Source: Streptomyces violaceusniger Tu 4113
GTDB lineage: Bacteria; Actinomycetota; Actinomycetes; Streptomycetales; Streptomycetaceae
Assembly: GCF_000147815.2 (NCBI RefSeq)
Contig: NC_015957.1
Coordinates: 8,308,001-8,372,000, forward strand
Reading direction: 5' to 3'
DNA length: 64,000 nt
Shown: piece after piece, positions 54,420-63,700 of the stretch
Position numbering within the stretch: position 1 is the first letter of the stretch
Layout of the letters: the number at the start of each line of letters is the position of its first letter
Translations under genes and position numbers: made by a program
Notes under the pieces: generated by a model
The model's database searches: none
Seen by the model: the letters and a program-made list of their open reading frames with translations, nothing else
What the model was told of the DNA's origin: nothing

Positions 54420-55448
54420 ATGAATCACAGCAGTCGGTTACCACGGTGGGGCGCGCTGGCCCTGACCCTGCTCCTCGCGCTTGCGACCGCGTGCTCGCGG
54501 CATGAGGAGACAGCGCCTGACCACCGGATCTCACCGAAAGCACGGACGTATCTCACGGCGGCCCTGGACCTCGTCCAGAAGCGGGCGCTGAAGCGGGGCG
54601 AGGTCGACTGGCCCGAGATGCGCCGCACGGCGTTTGCCCAGGCAGCGGGCGCCCGGAAGCCGAGCGACACCTACCCCGCGATCGAGGGGGTCCTCCGTGC
54701 CCTCGGCGACGGCCACAGCCGCTTCATCACTCCGGCCGCCGCCGAGCAGGCCTTGGGGACATCCTTGGAAAGGATCCCCGGCCTGGTCGCCAAGCGGCTG
54801 CGGGACGGCCCGGGGTACGTGGCCCTGCCGGGTGTGCAGGGCTCGACGCACACGTATGACACCTATGTGCGTCAGGGCCGGGGCGCGGTGGCGGCGGCGG
54901 ACCGGAAGGGTGCCTGCGGCTGGGTGGTGGATCTGCGCGGGAACAGAGGCGGGAGCGTGTATCCCATGTTCGCCGTCACAGCGGCGATCCTGGGCGACGG
55001 GAAGGTGGGCGCGTTCGTGGGGGCCAACGGCAAGCGCACCGTGTGGACGGTGAAGGACGGGACCCTCGAGGTCGGCGCCAACTCGTCCCCGTGGGCGGCG
55101 GCCAGGCCACTGTCGCGTACCCACCCGGCCGTGGCCGTTCTCACCGACAGCGGGACCGCAAGTGCCGGAGAAGCGGTGACCGTGGCCTTCCGGGGCCGCC
55201 CCGCGACCCGGAGCTTCGGAATGAAGACGGCTGGGGTTCCCACCGGCAACACCCCCCACCGTCTTTCCGACGGTGCGGAGCTACTGCTCACCGAGGTGAA
55301 GGAAGCGGACCGAACCGGGCGCACCTACGACGGACCGATCCCGCCGGATGAGGAGTTCCTCGTCGAGCCCAAGGACATCGGCACCAGCCGCGACCGCGCC
55401 CTGGACGCGGCCGTCCACTGGCTCGGGAAACCACCCGGCTGCCCATGA
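54420..55448 (+). CDS. Lipoprotein S41-family peptidase with a TTA codon
   Basis: 342 aa. Signal peptide with lipobox LATAC (WGALALTLLLALATAC). S41 (tail-specific/tricorn-like) catalytic residues: Ser248 in SGTASAGEAV and Lys269 in FGMKTAG; GWVVDLRGNRGGSVYPM is the strand before the active site. It acts on the outer face of the membrane. No PDZ domain is visible. Codon 7 (54438-54440) is TTA, so full expression probably awaits the bldA tRNA during development. Single gene; the large palindrome follows downstream. Confidence 0.88.
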   Translation: MNHSSRLPRWGALALTLLLALATACSRHEETAPDHRISPKARTYLTAALDLVQKRALKRGEVDWPEMRRTAFAQAAGARKPSDTYPAIEGVLRALGDGHSRFITPAAAEQALGTSLERIPGLVAKRLRDGPGYVALPGVQGSTHTYDTYVRQGRGAVAAADRKGACGWVVDLRGNRGGSVYPMFAVTAAILGDGKVGAFVGANGKRTVWTVKDGTLEVGANSSPWAAARPLSRTHPAVAVLTDSGTASAGEAVTVAFRGRPATRSFGMKTAGVPTGNTPHRLSDGAELLLTEVKEADRTGRTYDGPIPPDEEFLVEPKDIGTSRDRALDAAVHWLGKPPGCP

Positions 55449-56027
55449 GCGGAGGCCCCGCGCGGTGCCGCCTCAGCAGCGCCGCCATGAGAAACGACCC
55501 CTTGGCCGCTCTGCCCCCGGCAGAGCGCCGAGCGGACCCGCCCCGCACTGCGCGACCATGGCGGAATGGCCAACGACATCTCGGTGCGCCGCCTCGACGA
55601 GCCGTCGAGCGACTGACGGTCTCGTCTCGCGCCTTCGGCGCCTTTGAGCATGGGTCCGGCGGGTGGGGGCGCGGGCGGCGTCGCCGGGCGGCGGGCCGTG
55701 GGTGGCAGGGCCGGTGGCGGCTCCCGTGCTCAGGGGCTTGCGCCGATGCCGGACCGCCGGGGGGTGGGGGTACCTCTGGAAAACGTTTGACAAATTAGTT
55801 GCTTCAGATCAAGTGTTTTCGGAAGGGGTACCCGGAGGGGCCGTCAGTCCGGCCGGGTCTCAGCCAAGGCCGGCCGGAGCCGCCACCGGGCTCCAGCCCC
55901 ACCGGCCCGTCGGTCGGCCGCGAGGCCCGCGCCCCCATCCCCCCGCCCCCTGCTCAATGGCGCCGAAGGCGCGAGACGAAACCCGCACCGCACCACCGGC
56001 CCCATCACCAGCAAGCGGCCACGACGG
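55449..56027. repeat. Gene-free spacer with a 358-bp imperfect palindrome
   Basis: 579 bp without a supported gene. Inside, 55622-55979 is one large inverted structure. Its ends are 29-bp inverted repeats with 28 of 29 matches (TCGTCTCGCGCC... at 55622-55650; its complement at 55951-55979), each containing the hairpin GCGCCTTCGGCGC. The arms continue to match inward in blocks (TGGGGGCGCGGGC, GGTGGCGGCTCC, GGGGTACC with GAAAAC). They meet at an AT-rich centre near 55800 (ACAAATTAGTTGCTTC). No transposase or target duplication was recognised. Confidence 0.75.
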
Positions 56028-56231
56028 TCACGCACTTCCCGGCAGATGGTCGAAATCGCCCCGCTTAAGCCCCCGGATAAAGGCAGCCCACGGGGCCGGA
56101 TCCGTGGTGATGACGGCCGCCGGGTCATCGCTCTCCCGGATAAGTATGAGACCGGGAGACGGCGTCGCGACCTCGACGCACTCCGCACTGACTTGACCGC
56201 TACTGAAAGTCGACTTCCGCCAGAAGGACAT
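56028..56231 (-). CDS. DUF397 small protein
   Basis: 67 aa of the DUF397 family: FWRKSTFSSGQVSAECVEVATPSPGLILIRESDDP, then PAPWAAFIRGLKRGDF. DUF397 proteins regularly accompany XRE/DUF5753 regulators in streptomycetes and are thought to modulate them. It begins 15 nt after the XRE gene, in one operon with it. Confidence 0.9.
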   Translation of the reverse strand: MSFWRKSTFSSGQVSAECVEVATPSPGLILIRESDDPAAVITTDPAPWAAFIRGLKRGDFDHLPGSA

Positions 56232-56246
56232 GTCCAGGGCTCCCCT

Positions 56247-57131
56247 TCACAAGGTGTACAGCAAGTGCTGGATGAGCTGGAGTGAATCCCTCTCGGTATA
56301 GCACTTGCGTTCGCCCTGGAGGGCAATGGGCGGGAGAGCCACCGCGCTGAGGTGCTCGAAGGCCGAGTTGTACTGGGTCAGATGCTCGCGGTCCCCCAGG
56401 AACACGGACGAGACCGGGTGCTCGACATAGACCGTGCTCAGTTCGGGGACCCGACTGTCCAAGATGCTGAAAGGTGCTCCCGGCGTCGTCGAGTTGACGT
56501 CCGACTTGAACGCCAGCAACTGAATCCGCACGTGAGGCAACTCGGCCATGGTGACGAGGTGCTCGATCTGGCGGCGCATGACGTCGCCGGGCACGAACTT
56601 CATCAGGAGCGCGGCTTCATGGATGACCGCATGGAAGAGCTGCGATCCGTCGGCCAGCACATGCTGTCGCCGCTGCCGGAACTCGACGCCCGCATCGATC
56701 ACTTGCGGGCTGTCCCGCTGCCCGCTCTCGAAGAGGCAGCGCATGTAGTCCGCCGTCTGGAGTAGACCTGGCACGTACATCCACTGGAACGAGCGGTGCG
56801 CCAAGGCACTCGCCTCCAGCTCCGCGAGATCGAGGGCTCGGGCATTGTGGCTGACTTTGTAGGGCGACCACCACCCCCGACCCGTGGCCCGGCTCAGCTC
56901 ACACAACCCCTCGACCAAGGGATGGCTTGTGCAACCGTACGCCGCCACAAGGGCCCGCAGCTTCTCTTCCGGGATGGCTGTGCGGCCCGTCTCGATGTGA
57001 CTCATATGCGCTCGCCCGAGCCCTGCGTGGGCTCCCGCCTCCGTCGCGGACAAGCCACTCGACTCGCGCAGCTTCCGCAGCTCCTCACCCAACCGTAGTT
57101 GCCGTTGGGTCGGGTTGACCCGCAGCCCCAT
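56247..57131 (-). CDS. XRE-family regulator with DUF5753 domain (WhiJ-like)
   Basis: 294 aa. N-terminal helix-turn-helix (about 10-70: RLGEELRKLRESSGLSATEAGAHAGLGRAHMSHIETGRTAIPEEKLRAL), then a DUF5753 domain (about 105-290: SFQWMYVPGLLQTADYMRCLF, AVIHEAALL, VRIQLLAF, PFSILD, VYVEHPVSSVFLGD). This is the build of WhiJ and its many paralogues, which act with a DUF397 partner in development and antibiotic control. ATG at 57131 follows AAGGGAG. It is divergent from the ATP-binding protein gene. Confidence 0.93.
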   Translation of the reverse strand: MGLRVNPTQRQLRLGEELRKLRESSGLSATEAGAHAGLGRAHMSHIETGRTAIPEEKLRALVAAYGCTSHPLVEGLCELSRATGRGWWSPYKVSHNARALDLAELEASALAHRSFQWMYVPGLLQTADYMRCLFESGQRDSPQVIDAGVEFRQRRQHVLADGSQLFHAVIHEAALLMKFVPGDVMRRQIEHLVTMAELPHVRIQLLAFKSDVNSTTPGAPFSILDSRVPELSTVYVEHPVSSVFLGDREHLTQYNSAFEHLSAVALPPIALQGERKCYTERDSLQLIQHLLYTL

Positions 57132-57213
57132 CGCGCGACTCCCTTCGTGGATCACGCGCAGTCTGCCCGCCTTTGGGGCAACCGGTCCACTCGGGAGGGG
57201 GAATTTCCGACAT

Positions 57214-57232
57214 TAGGTTGCGCTAGCTAAAC
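57214..57232. promoter_or_regulatory. Candidate operator in the XRE/ATPase divergent promoter
   Basis: TTAGGTTGCGCTAGCTAAACC carries two imperfect inverted pairs (TTAG with CTAA, GGTT with AACC) in a locally AT-richer part of the 178-bp divergent spacer. A likely site for the XRE regulator or polymerase; weak evidence only. Confidence 0.3.
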
Positions 57233-57309
57233 CGACGTCTCTACCGTCGAAGACCAATCGCCCAACCGGCGTCCGCCCAACGGCCGTTGGCCGAAGGAGG
57301 CAACACACC

Positions 57310-57753
57310 ATGAGCCACGCGCTCGCCCGCGCCGATTTCTCCCTCGTCTTCCCGCCCGACCCCGGATGGGTCCGTACCGCCCGGGAGGCCGTCCGCACCG
57401 CCCTGCACACCGCGAAGCGCGCCGACTTAACGGACACCGCTCTGCTGCTGACCTCCGAAGCAGTCACCAATGCCGTCAACGCCTGCCGAAGCAGCGGCTG
57501 TTCGGCACCCGTCACTCTCTACGCCGAGTGGGGACCGTACGGCACGCTGCGCGTTCTCGTGAGCGACGACGCCCCCGGTCTCCCCGCGCAGCGCACCCTC
57601 GCCGGAGACGCGGCCGACGCCGAGAGCGGTCGGGGACTGCTCATCATCGGCAGCTCCGCCACCGACTGGGGTGTCTGCCACCACGGGCCGGGCCCGGGAA
57701 AGTCGGTGTGGTTCCAGGTCAGCGGGCCCGAACTGCCCTGTCCGGGACGGTAG
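57310..57753 (+). CDS. ATP-binding protein, anti-sigma-factor-like, with a TTA codon
   Basis: 147 aa GHKL ATPase of the HATPase_c_2/RsbW type: TALLLTSEAVTNAVNACRSSGC (N-box), VLVSDDAPGLPAQ (G1) and ESGRGLLIIGSSATDWGV (G2). Such proteins act as serine kinases or anti-sigma factors. Together with the divergent XRE and DUF397 genes it forms the trio known from the whiJ/abaA type loci. ATG at 57310 follows AAGGAGG. Codon 40 (57427-57429) is TTA, a sign of bldA dependence. Confidence 0.9.
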   Translation: MSHALARADFSLVFPPDPGWVRTAREAVRTALHTAKRADLTDTALLLTSEAVTNAVNACRSSGCSAPVTLYAEWGPYGTLRVLVSDDAPGLPAQRTLAGDAADAESGRGLLIIGSSATDWGVCHHGPGPGKSVWFQVSGPELPCPGR

Positions 57754-57889
57754 ACGACGCCCGGCGCGCACGCCATACGAGAGGGCTCGGGGCCGGCCTC
57801 TCTCACTTCCGGGCAACGGGACGGGTGTGCGCCACCGCGGAGCTACCGTGACGCCACGTTTGCTTGTCGCTCGGCATCTGGAGGTTTGT

Positions 57890-58264
57890 GTGCGGTACAA
57901 AGGGCCGCTTCCGAAGCGGGTCACCGGCCGGTTCAATGCCTGGATGGTCGGGCTGCGGTCCTCTCCGCGGTGGGGGCGGTGGGTGAGTGGGCGGCTGACA
58001 GTGGTGACGTATACGGGGCGGCGGTCGGGGCGCAGTTTCAGTACGCCGGTCGCCTATGAGCGCGCCGCCGATGTCGTCACGATTCGCGTCGCCATGCCCC
58101 AACGGAAGCTGTGGTGGCGGAATTTCACCGGTGAGGGCGGGCCGATGGCGCTGCATCTGGACGGGAGCGAGCGGGCCGGGCACGGGGTCGCTCGGGTCGA
58201 TGGGAAGGGGCGCGTCACCATCACGGTGCGGCTCGACGAGTCGCCTGCGCCGAAGAGCCGCTGA
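57890..58264 (+). CDS. Nitroreductase/deazaflavin-dependent oxidoreductase-like protein
   Basis: 124 aa. The split-barrel fold of F420-dependent Ddn-like proteins is recognisable: RFNAWMVGLRSSPRWGRWVSGRLTVVTYTGRRSGRSFSTPVAYERAADVVTIRVAMPQRKLWWRNF, then GGPMALHLDG. The TGRRSGR...TPV and WWRNF motifs are characteristic. The likely cofactor is F420 or a flavin; substrate unknown. GTG at 57890 is preferred because GGAGG lies 5-6 nt upstream; an in-frame GTG at 57848 would add 14 residues. Confidence 0.82.
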   Translation: MRYKGPLPKRVTGRFNAWMVGLRSSPRWGRWVSGRLTVVTYTGRRSGRSFSTPVAYERAADVVTIRVAMPQRKLWWRNFTGEGGPMALHLDGSERAGHGVARVDGKGRVTITVRLDESPAPKSR

Positions 58265-58348
58265 CGCCTGCGGAATTGCCATGGGCCCCTTCACCCCGCG
58301 CGCGGAGCCGCTGAGTAAGATCGACGGCCACACGGGGGAAGGGCATAA

Positions 58349-59452
58349 ATGAAACAGTTGTTGGGCGGCGCGCGCCGTCGGACGGCTCTGGTCGGCGGCG
58401 CCGTCGTGGTGCTGGTGGCGGCCGGGGTCGGGACCTGGGCCACGGACACCTGGCCGTTCGACGGCAAAGACACCTACTGCTGGGGTGCATGGAAAGAAGA
58501 CAGCGGACCGGGCTTCCTGAGCGGCGACGCCCTCGACGAGGACAACGCCAGCCGTACGTCCAAGGAGACCGCGCCGACACCGCGGCGGCAGCGCGGGCAG
58601 TGCACCGTGGCGCTCCACTCCGAGCGCGTCGGCAGCGACGGCGACCAGGTCGTGGAGGAGACCGAGATCACGGTCACCTACGGCCCCGCGCCCGAGGGCG
58701 CCGGACAGCGCCTGCAGTGGATCGACGGATACCTCGGCGACCGGGCGATGCCGCTGCCCGATGGGCTGCCGGGCGCCACCGACGGGAGGCAGGCGCTGCT
58801 GGTGCTGCCCGAGGGGTGCGACACCCGCGACGGGCGGCCGACCACGGTAACGCTCGACTCGATGGCGCGGACGGTCTACAGCGACTCCACTTTGTCGGCC
58901 GACGCGGGGCTCGGCGGCTCCCAGTCCGTGGCCCAGTTGCTCGTCGCGGTCGCCAACCGGGCGATGGAGAAGGCGGGTTGCGCCCCGGCGAAGCCGCTCG
59001 AGGCCGTCTCGCCGATGCCCACCCTGCCCGAGGAGGAGGAGTCCTTCTTCACCCGCGCCTGCCGGATCAGGGGCCTGGAGTTCGGCGAGAAGGAGGCCCG
59101 CGACCTGGAGTATCAGGTCGGCGCGGTCACCCGGGGTCTCCAATCCTGTTCGGTACGGACGGAGCGCGGTGCAGGCCGGTACTTCGACGCCCTGATGGTC
59201 GCCGAGCCGCGGCTCTCCGCGCTGTTCGACGGAGCCACGGGCAGCAAGGCGCCGGCGCGCGGCTGGCGCGGTACGGGGGTCTTCGCCGACGACTACAAGG
59301 TCGTACGGGCCGACTGCGCGGGGCGCCCGCTCACCGTGCTGATGCTCGCCCCGTCGCTGCACGAGACGACACCGTACTTCGCCGCGTTCGCCAACGCCGT
59401 TGCGCGACGCGTCGGTTGCGCGCCCGTCGCACCTGGGGGATCGAGCCGATGA
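58349..59452 (+). CDS. Membrane-anchored extracytoplasmic protein, first of a tandem pair
   Basis: 367 aa. A basic N-terminus and one membrane helix (RTALVGGAVVVLVAAGVGTWATDTWPF) anchor an extracytoplasmic domain. It has YCWGAW, GQCTVAL, LVLPEGCDT, EKAGCAPAKP, RACRI, QSCSV and VGCAP: eight or so cysteines likely paired in disulfides. No named family is recognised. Residue pattern and length are shared with the next gene, whose start overlaps its stop by 4 nt (ATGA). Function unknown; the layout suggests a duplicated surface protein pair. Confidence 0.75.
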   Translation: MKQLLGGARRRTALVGGAVVVLVAAGVGTWATDTWPFDGKDTYCWGAWKEDSGPGFLSGDALDEDNASRTSKETAPTPRRQRGQCTVALHSERVGSDGDQVVEETEITVTYGPAPEGAGQRLQWIDGYLGDRAMPLPDGLPGATDGRQALLVLPEGCDTRDGRPTTVTLDSMARTVYSDSTLSADAGLGGSQSVAQLLVAVANRAMEKAGCAPAKPLEAVSPMPTLPEEEESFFTRACRIRGLEFGEKEARDLEYQVGAVTRGLQSCSVRTERGAGRYFDALMVAEPRLSALFDGATGSKAPARGWRGTGVFADDYKVVRADCAGRPLTVLMLAPSLHETTPYFAAFANAVARRVGCAPVAPGGSSR

Positions 59453-60702
59453 CCGACTCCGAGAACACAGAGACCACCGAGAAGAACGAGAACACCGAGA
59501 CCGGCGAGAGCGGCGAGAGCGGCGAGAGCGGCGAGAGCGGCGAGAGCAAGCCCCGCAGCGAGCGGGCCATACCCCTCCACGAACGGCGCCGCCCCTGGTG
59601 GCACTGGCAGCGCCTGACCGGCAGTCGGCTGCGGCTGGCCGTGACCACGGGCGTGGCCGCGGCAGTCGTGGGAGCGCTCCTCGGCGGCGCGGGCGTGGCC
59701 TGGCAGGCCGAGGCGGGTCCGTTCGCGGACGACCGGGCCTGCTGGGGGGCGTTCAGCCGGGACGATGTCGCCGCGCTGTTCGACGGGAAGAGGGACATCA
59801 GGACGTCCGATGTGCCCATCACCTCCGATCGCATCGGCGCCGAGGGCCCGTCCGGCGAATGCCGTCTGACGTCTCCGCGCGGGCGGCGGATCACCGTCCA
59901 GACGCACCAGTTGGCCGCCGGGTTCGGCGGCGCGGGCGACCAGTGGGCCGATGAGTTCCTCTCCGCGCGGCTCACCCCGCTGGGCGGCGGGCTGCTGGGC
60001 ATGGCCTCGGACACCCGGGCCTGGCTCGCGCTGCCCGACGGCTGCGTCGGCCGGCCGAACCCGCTGGACATCACCGGCGGCCCCACCGTGATCGACCTGG
60101 AGACCGGCTGGACCGTCTACGACGACGAGGTCGACACCGAGGGCCGCGACGCGCTCGCCCGCGCCGTGGTCAAGCTGGTCAACCACTACATGACCGAGAA
60201 GGGGTGCACGGGCACCATCGCCGATCCGACCGGCCGGATGCCGGAGCCGCCGCGGTTCCTGGACGAGAAGAAGGACGCCATGTGCGACGTCAAGGGGCTG
60301 AAGCTGCCCGGTGCGTACGAGCGCCACGGAATGGGCCGTCCCCTGGTGACCCGGGGCGACGGCCCGGTGCGCACCTGCGACCGCAGTGTGCTCTTCGACC
60401 ACCCCGGGCTGCGGATGATGACGGTCGAGGACCCCCGGCTGGCGGTGCTCTACGACCGGCTGTCCCGGGACGGCGCCAAGGACGCGGTCAAGGCCGGTGA
60501 TCAGGACGGCTACGGCTTCGTCCGCGACGACATGGGGTTGTTCCAGGCCGAGTGCCAGACCGGCCAGGTCACCTTCCTGGTGCGGGCGGAGGACGGCGAC
60601 CGCCCCGGCGACATCCGTACACTCCTCCCCCGCTATGTGGCCGCGGAGGCGGATCGCCTCGGCTGCGGGCCCCTGCACATCACGCTGCCCGCGAAGGGGT
60701 GA
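59449..60702 (+). CDS. Membrane-anchored extracytoplasmic protein, second of a tandem pair
   Basis: 417 aa. The acidic N-terminus contains five GES repeats coded by a 9-bp tandem repeat (about 59502-59546). A membrane helix follows (LRLAVTTGVAAAVVGALLGGAGVAW) and then an extracytoplasmic domain: RACWGAFS, GECRL, LALPDGC, EKGCTGTI, DAMCDVKG, RTCDRSV and LGCGPLHI. The cysteine order matches the preceding protein (CWGA, then G-x-C, then LPxGC, then EKxGC), so the two are paralogues. No known family; likely co-translated with its neighbour. Confidence 0.75.
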   Translation: MTDSENTETTEKNENTETGESGESGESGESGESKPRSERAIPLHERRRPWWHWQRLTGSRLRLAVTTGVAAAVVGALLGGAGVAWQAEAGPFADDRACWGAFSRDDVAALFDGKRDIRTSDVPITSDRIGAEGPSGECRLTSPRGRRITVQTHQLAAGFGGAGDQWADEFLSARLTPLGGGLLGMASDTRAWLALPDGCVGRPNPLDITGGPTVIDLETGWTVYDDEVDTEGRDALARAVVKLVNHYMTEKGCTGTIADPTGRMPEPPRFLDEKKDAMCDVKGLKLPGAYERHGMGRPLVTRGDGPVRTCDRSVLFDHPGLRMMTVEDPRLAVLYDRLSRDGAKDAVKAGDQDGYGFVRDDMGLFQAECQTGQVTFLVRAEDGDRPGDIRTLLPRYVAAEADRLGCGPLHITLPAKG

Positions 60703-60720
60703 GCCGGGGCGCCGGAGGCG

Positions 60721-60746
60721 GGGGCGGGTCCGCCCGGACCCGCCCC
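60721..60746. terminator. Bidirectional terminator before glnE end
   Basis: GGGGCGGGTCCG pairs perfectly with CGGACCCGCCCC across two bases, between the convergent membrane-protein pair and glnE. Confidence 0.65.
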
Positions 60747-60761
60747 GTCCCCGGCCCCGTA

Positions 60762-63700
60762 TCAGCTCTCGTAGTCGTAGAAGAGCCGCTCCACCACCGC
60801 CCGCGCCCGGCGGGTGGTGCGGCGGTAGTCGTCCAGCATCTCGCCGACGTGGCCGGGGCCGTAGCCCAAGTAGCGGCCCACGGCGGCCAGTTCGCGGACG
60901 TCCGTCGGGAAGGTGTCGCCCGCGCGGCCGCGGACCAGCATGACGGCGTTGCGGACGCGGCTGGCGAGGACCCATGCCTCGTCCAGGGTCTGGGCGTCCT
61001 CGGTGGAGATCAGCTCGGCGGCGTGGGCGGCGGCCAGGGCCTCGCGGGTGCGGGTGGTGCGCAGCCCGGGCTCGGCCCAGCCGTGGCGCATCTGGAGCAG
61101 TTGGACGGTCCACTCGACATCGCTGAGACCGCCCCGGCCCAGCTTGGCGTGGGTAGTGGGGTCGGCCCCGCGCGGCAGCCGCTCGGACTCCATCCGGGCC
61201 TTGAGCCGCCGGATCTCGCGGATCGCGTCCTCGCCCAGCCCCTCGGCCGGATACCGCAGCGGATCGATCAGCTCGATGAACCGCCGGCCGAGCCCGGGGT
61301 CGCCCGCCACCGGCTCGGCGCGCAGCAGCGCCTGGCTCTCCCACACCAGGGCCCAGCGGCGGTAGTAGGCGGCGTACGAGCCCAGCGTGCGCACCAGTGG
61401 CCCGGACTTGCCCTCGGGGCGCAGATCGGCGTCGATGAGCAGGGGCGGGTCGGCGGTGGGGAGCTGGAGCAGCCGGCGCATCTCGTTGGCCACGGCGAAG
61501 GCGGCGCGGGCGGCCTCCTGTTCGTCGGCCCCCTCGCGCGGCTCGTGGACGAAGAGCACATCCGCGTCGGAGCCGTAGCTGAGCTCATGGCCGCCGAAGC
61601 GGCCGAGTCCGATGACGGCGAAGCGGGTGGGCAGCTCATCGCCCCAGGTGTCGCGGACGGCGGCGCGCAGGGCGCCGGCGAGGGTCGCGGCGTTCAGATC
61701 GGAGAGGGCGTCGCCGACCATGTCGATCAGCGCGGCGGCGTCCACGGGCGGTTCGGCGGCGGGGACGGCGGGCCGGGCCGGCATGTGTGGTTCGGATTCC
61801 CGCAGGGCGCTGGGAACGTCGGGGGCCCTGCCCGGCGAGGGGGCGGGCGCCGTCGCCGCCGGTCCCGTGGCCCGGCCCGGCGTCCGCTCGTCCGACAGCG
61901 GCCAGCTCACGGTCGGGCGCACCTCGCCGTTGGCCAGCCGGGCGCTTTCGATGACGTCCACGGCCGCCGTACGGAACATCTCGCGCCGCCGCACCCCGCG
62001 CGCCACCGCGACCGCCTGTTCGGCGCCGTCGGCGCGGCCGACGGCGGCCAGCACCTCCTGCTCCAGATGGGCCCGGCCGCGCGGGCGCAGCCCCTCCGGG
62101 TCGCCGAGCAGGGCGACCGCCTCGGGGGCGCGCAGCAGCAGATCGGGGGCGAGCCGCCCGGCGGAGAGCACCCGGGCCAGGTTCTCGGCGGCGGCGCCCT
62201 CGTCGCGCAGCAGCCGCAGATACCAGGGCGTCTTGCCGAGCGCGTCCGAGACCTTGCGGAAGCCCAGCAGCCCGGCATCCGGGTCGGCGGAATCGGCGAA
62301 CCAGCCCAGCAGCACAGGCAGCAACGTACGCTGGATCGCTGCTTTTCTGGTCACACCGGATGCCAGGGCCTCCAGATGGCGTAGCGCACCGGCCGGGTCC
62401 GCGTAGCCCAGGGCCGTGAGGCGCTGACCGGCCGCCTTGGGGCTGAGCCGGATCTCGCCGGGCTGGAGCTGGGCGACGGCGTCCAGCAGCGGCCGGTAGA
62501 AGAGCTTCTCGTGCAGCCGCCGCACTTCGCGGGCGTGCCGCCGCCAGGCGGTGCCCAGTTCGGTCACCGGCTCGGTGCGGAACCCCAGCGACCGGCCGAG
62601 GCGGCGCTGATCGGCCTCGCCCTCGGGCATCAGATGGGTGCGGCGCAGCCGGTAGAGCTGGAGGCGGTGCTCCATGGTGCGCAGAAAGCGGTACGCGGCG
62701 TCCAGCGCGGCGGCGTCGGTGCGCCCCACATAGCCGCCCGCGGCCAGCGCCGCGAGCGCGTCCAGCGTCGTACCGCTGCGCAGCGACTCGTCGGACCGCC
62801 CGTGCACCAACTGCAGCAGTTGGACGGCGAACTCGACGTCGCGCAGCCCCCCGGGGCCCAGCTTGAGCTCGCGGTCGACCTCGGAGACGGGGATGTTCTC
62901 GACCACCCGGCGGCGCATCTGCTGCACATCGGGGATGAAGTTCTCGCGCTCGACGGCCTGCCAGACCATCGGCGCGAGGGCGTCCACATACGCCTGTCCG
63001 AGCGCGGCGTCGCCCGCCATCGGACGGGCCTTCAGCAGCGCCTGGAACTCCCAGGTCTTGGCCCAGCGCTGGTAGTACGCCAGATGGCTGGAGAGGGTCC
63101 GCACCAGCGGGCCGTTGCGCCCCTCGGGGCGGAGGTTGGCGTCGACGGGCCAGATGGTGCCCTCGACGGTGACATCGGAGCAGACGCGCATCAGCCGGGA
63201 GGCGAGCCGGGTGGCGGCCCGCACCGCCTCGTCCTCCTGGACCCCCTCGACCGCCTCCGCCACGAAGATCACGTCCACATCGGAGACGTAATTGAGCTCG
63301 CGGCCGCCGCATTTGCCCATGCCGATCACGGCCAGCTTGCAGGCGGCGGCGTCCTGCGGCTCCTCCTCGGCCGCGATCTCCAGCGCGGCCCGCAGCGTCG
63401 CGGTCGCCAGGTCGGCGAGTTCGGCGGCCGTCTGGGTGATGTCGATGGTGCCGCACACATCGCGGGCCGCGATGGCCAGCAGCGCCCGGCGGTAGGCCAC
63501 GCGCAACGCGTCGGCCCGGGGCAGCCCCGCCCCGGGCGCGCCCCAGACCCCCTCGGCCAGGGCCCGCTCGAACTCGGGGGTGGCCGGATGCAGATCGGCC
63601 GACTCGTACGTCACCAGGGCGTGCCAGTCCCCCGGATGGCGGGCGAGGTGGTCGCCCAGCGCCTCGGACGCGCCGAGCACCCCGAGCAGCCGGTCGCGCA

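Noticed and set aside
55658..56200. Forward ORFs in the spacer around the large palindrome.
   Set aside because: They cross the palindrome and the DUF397 gene, start without ribosome sites and give Pro/Arg/Gly-rich text.
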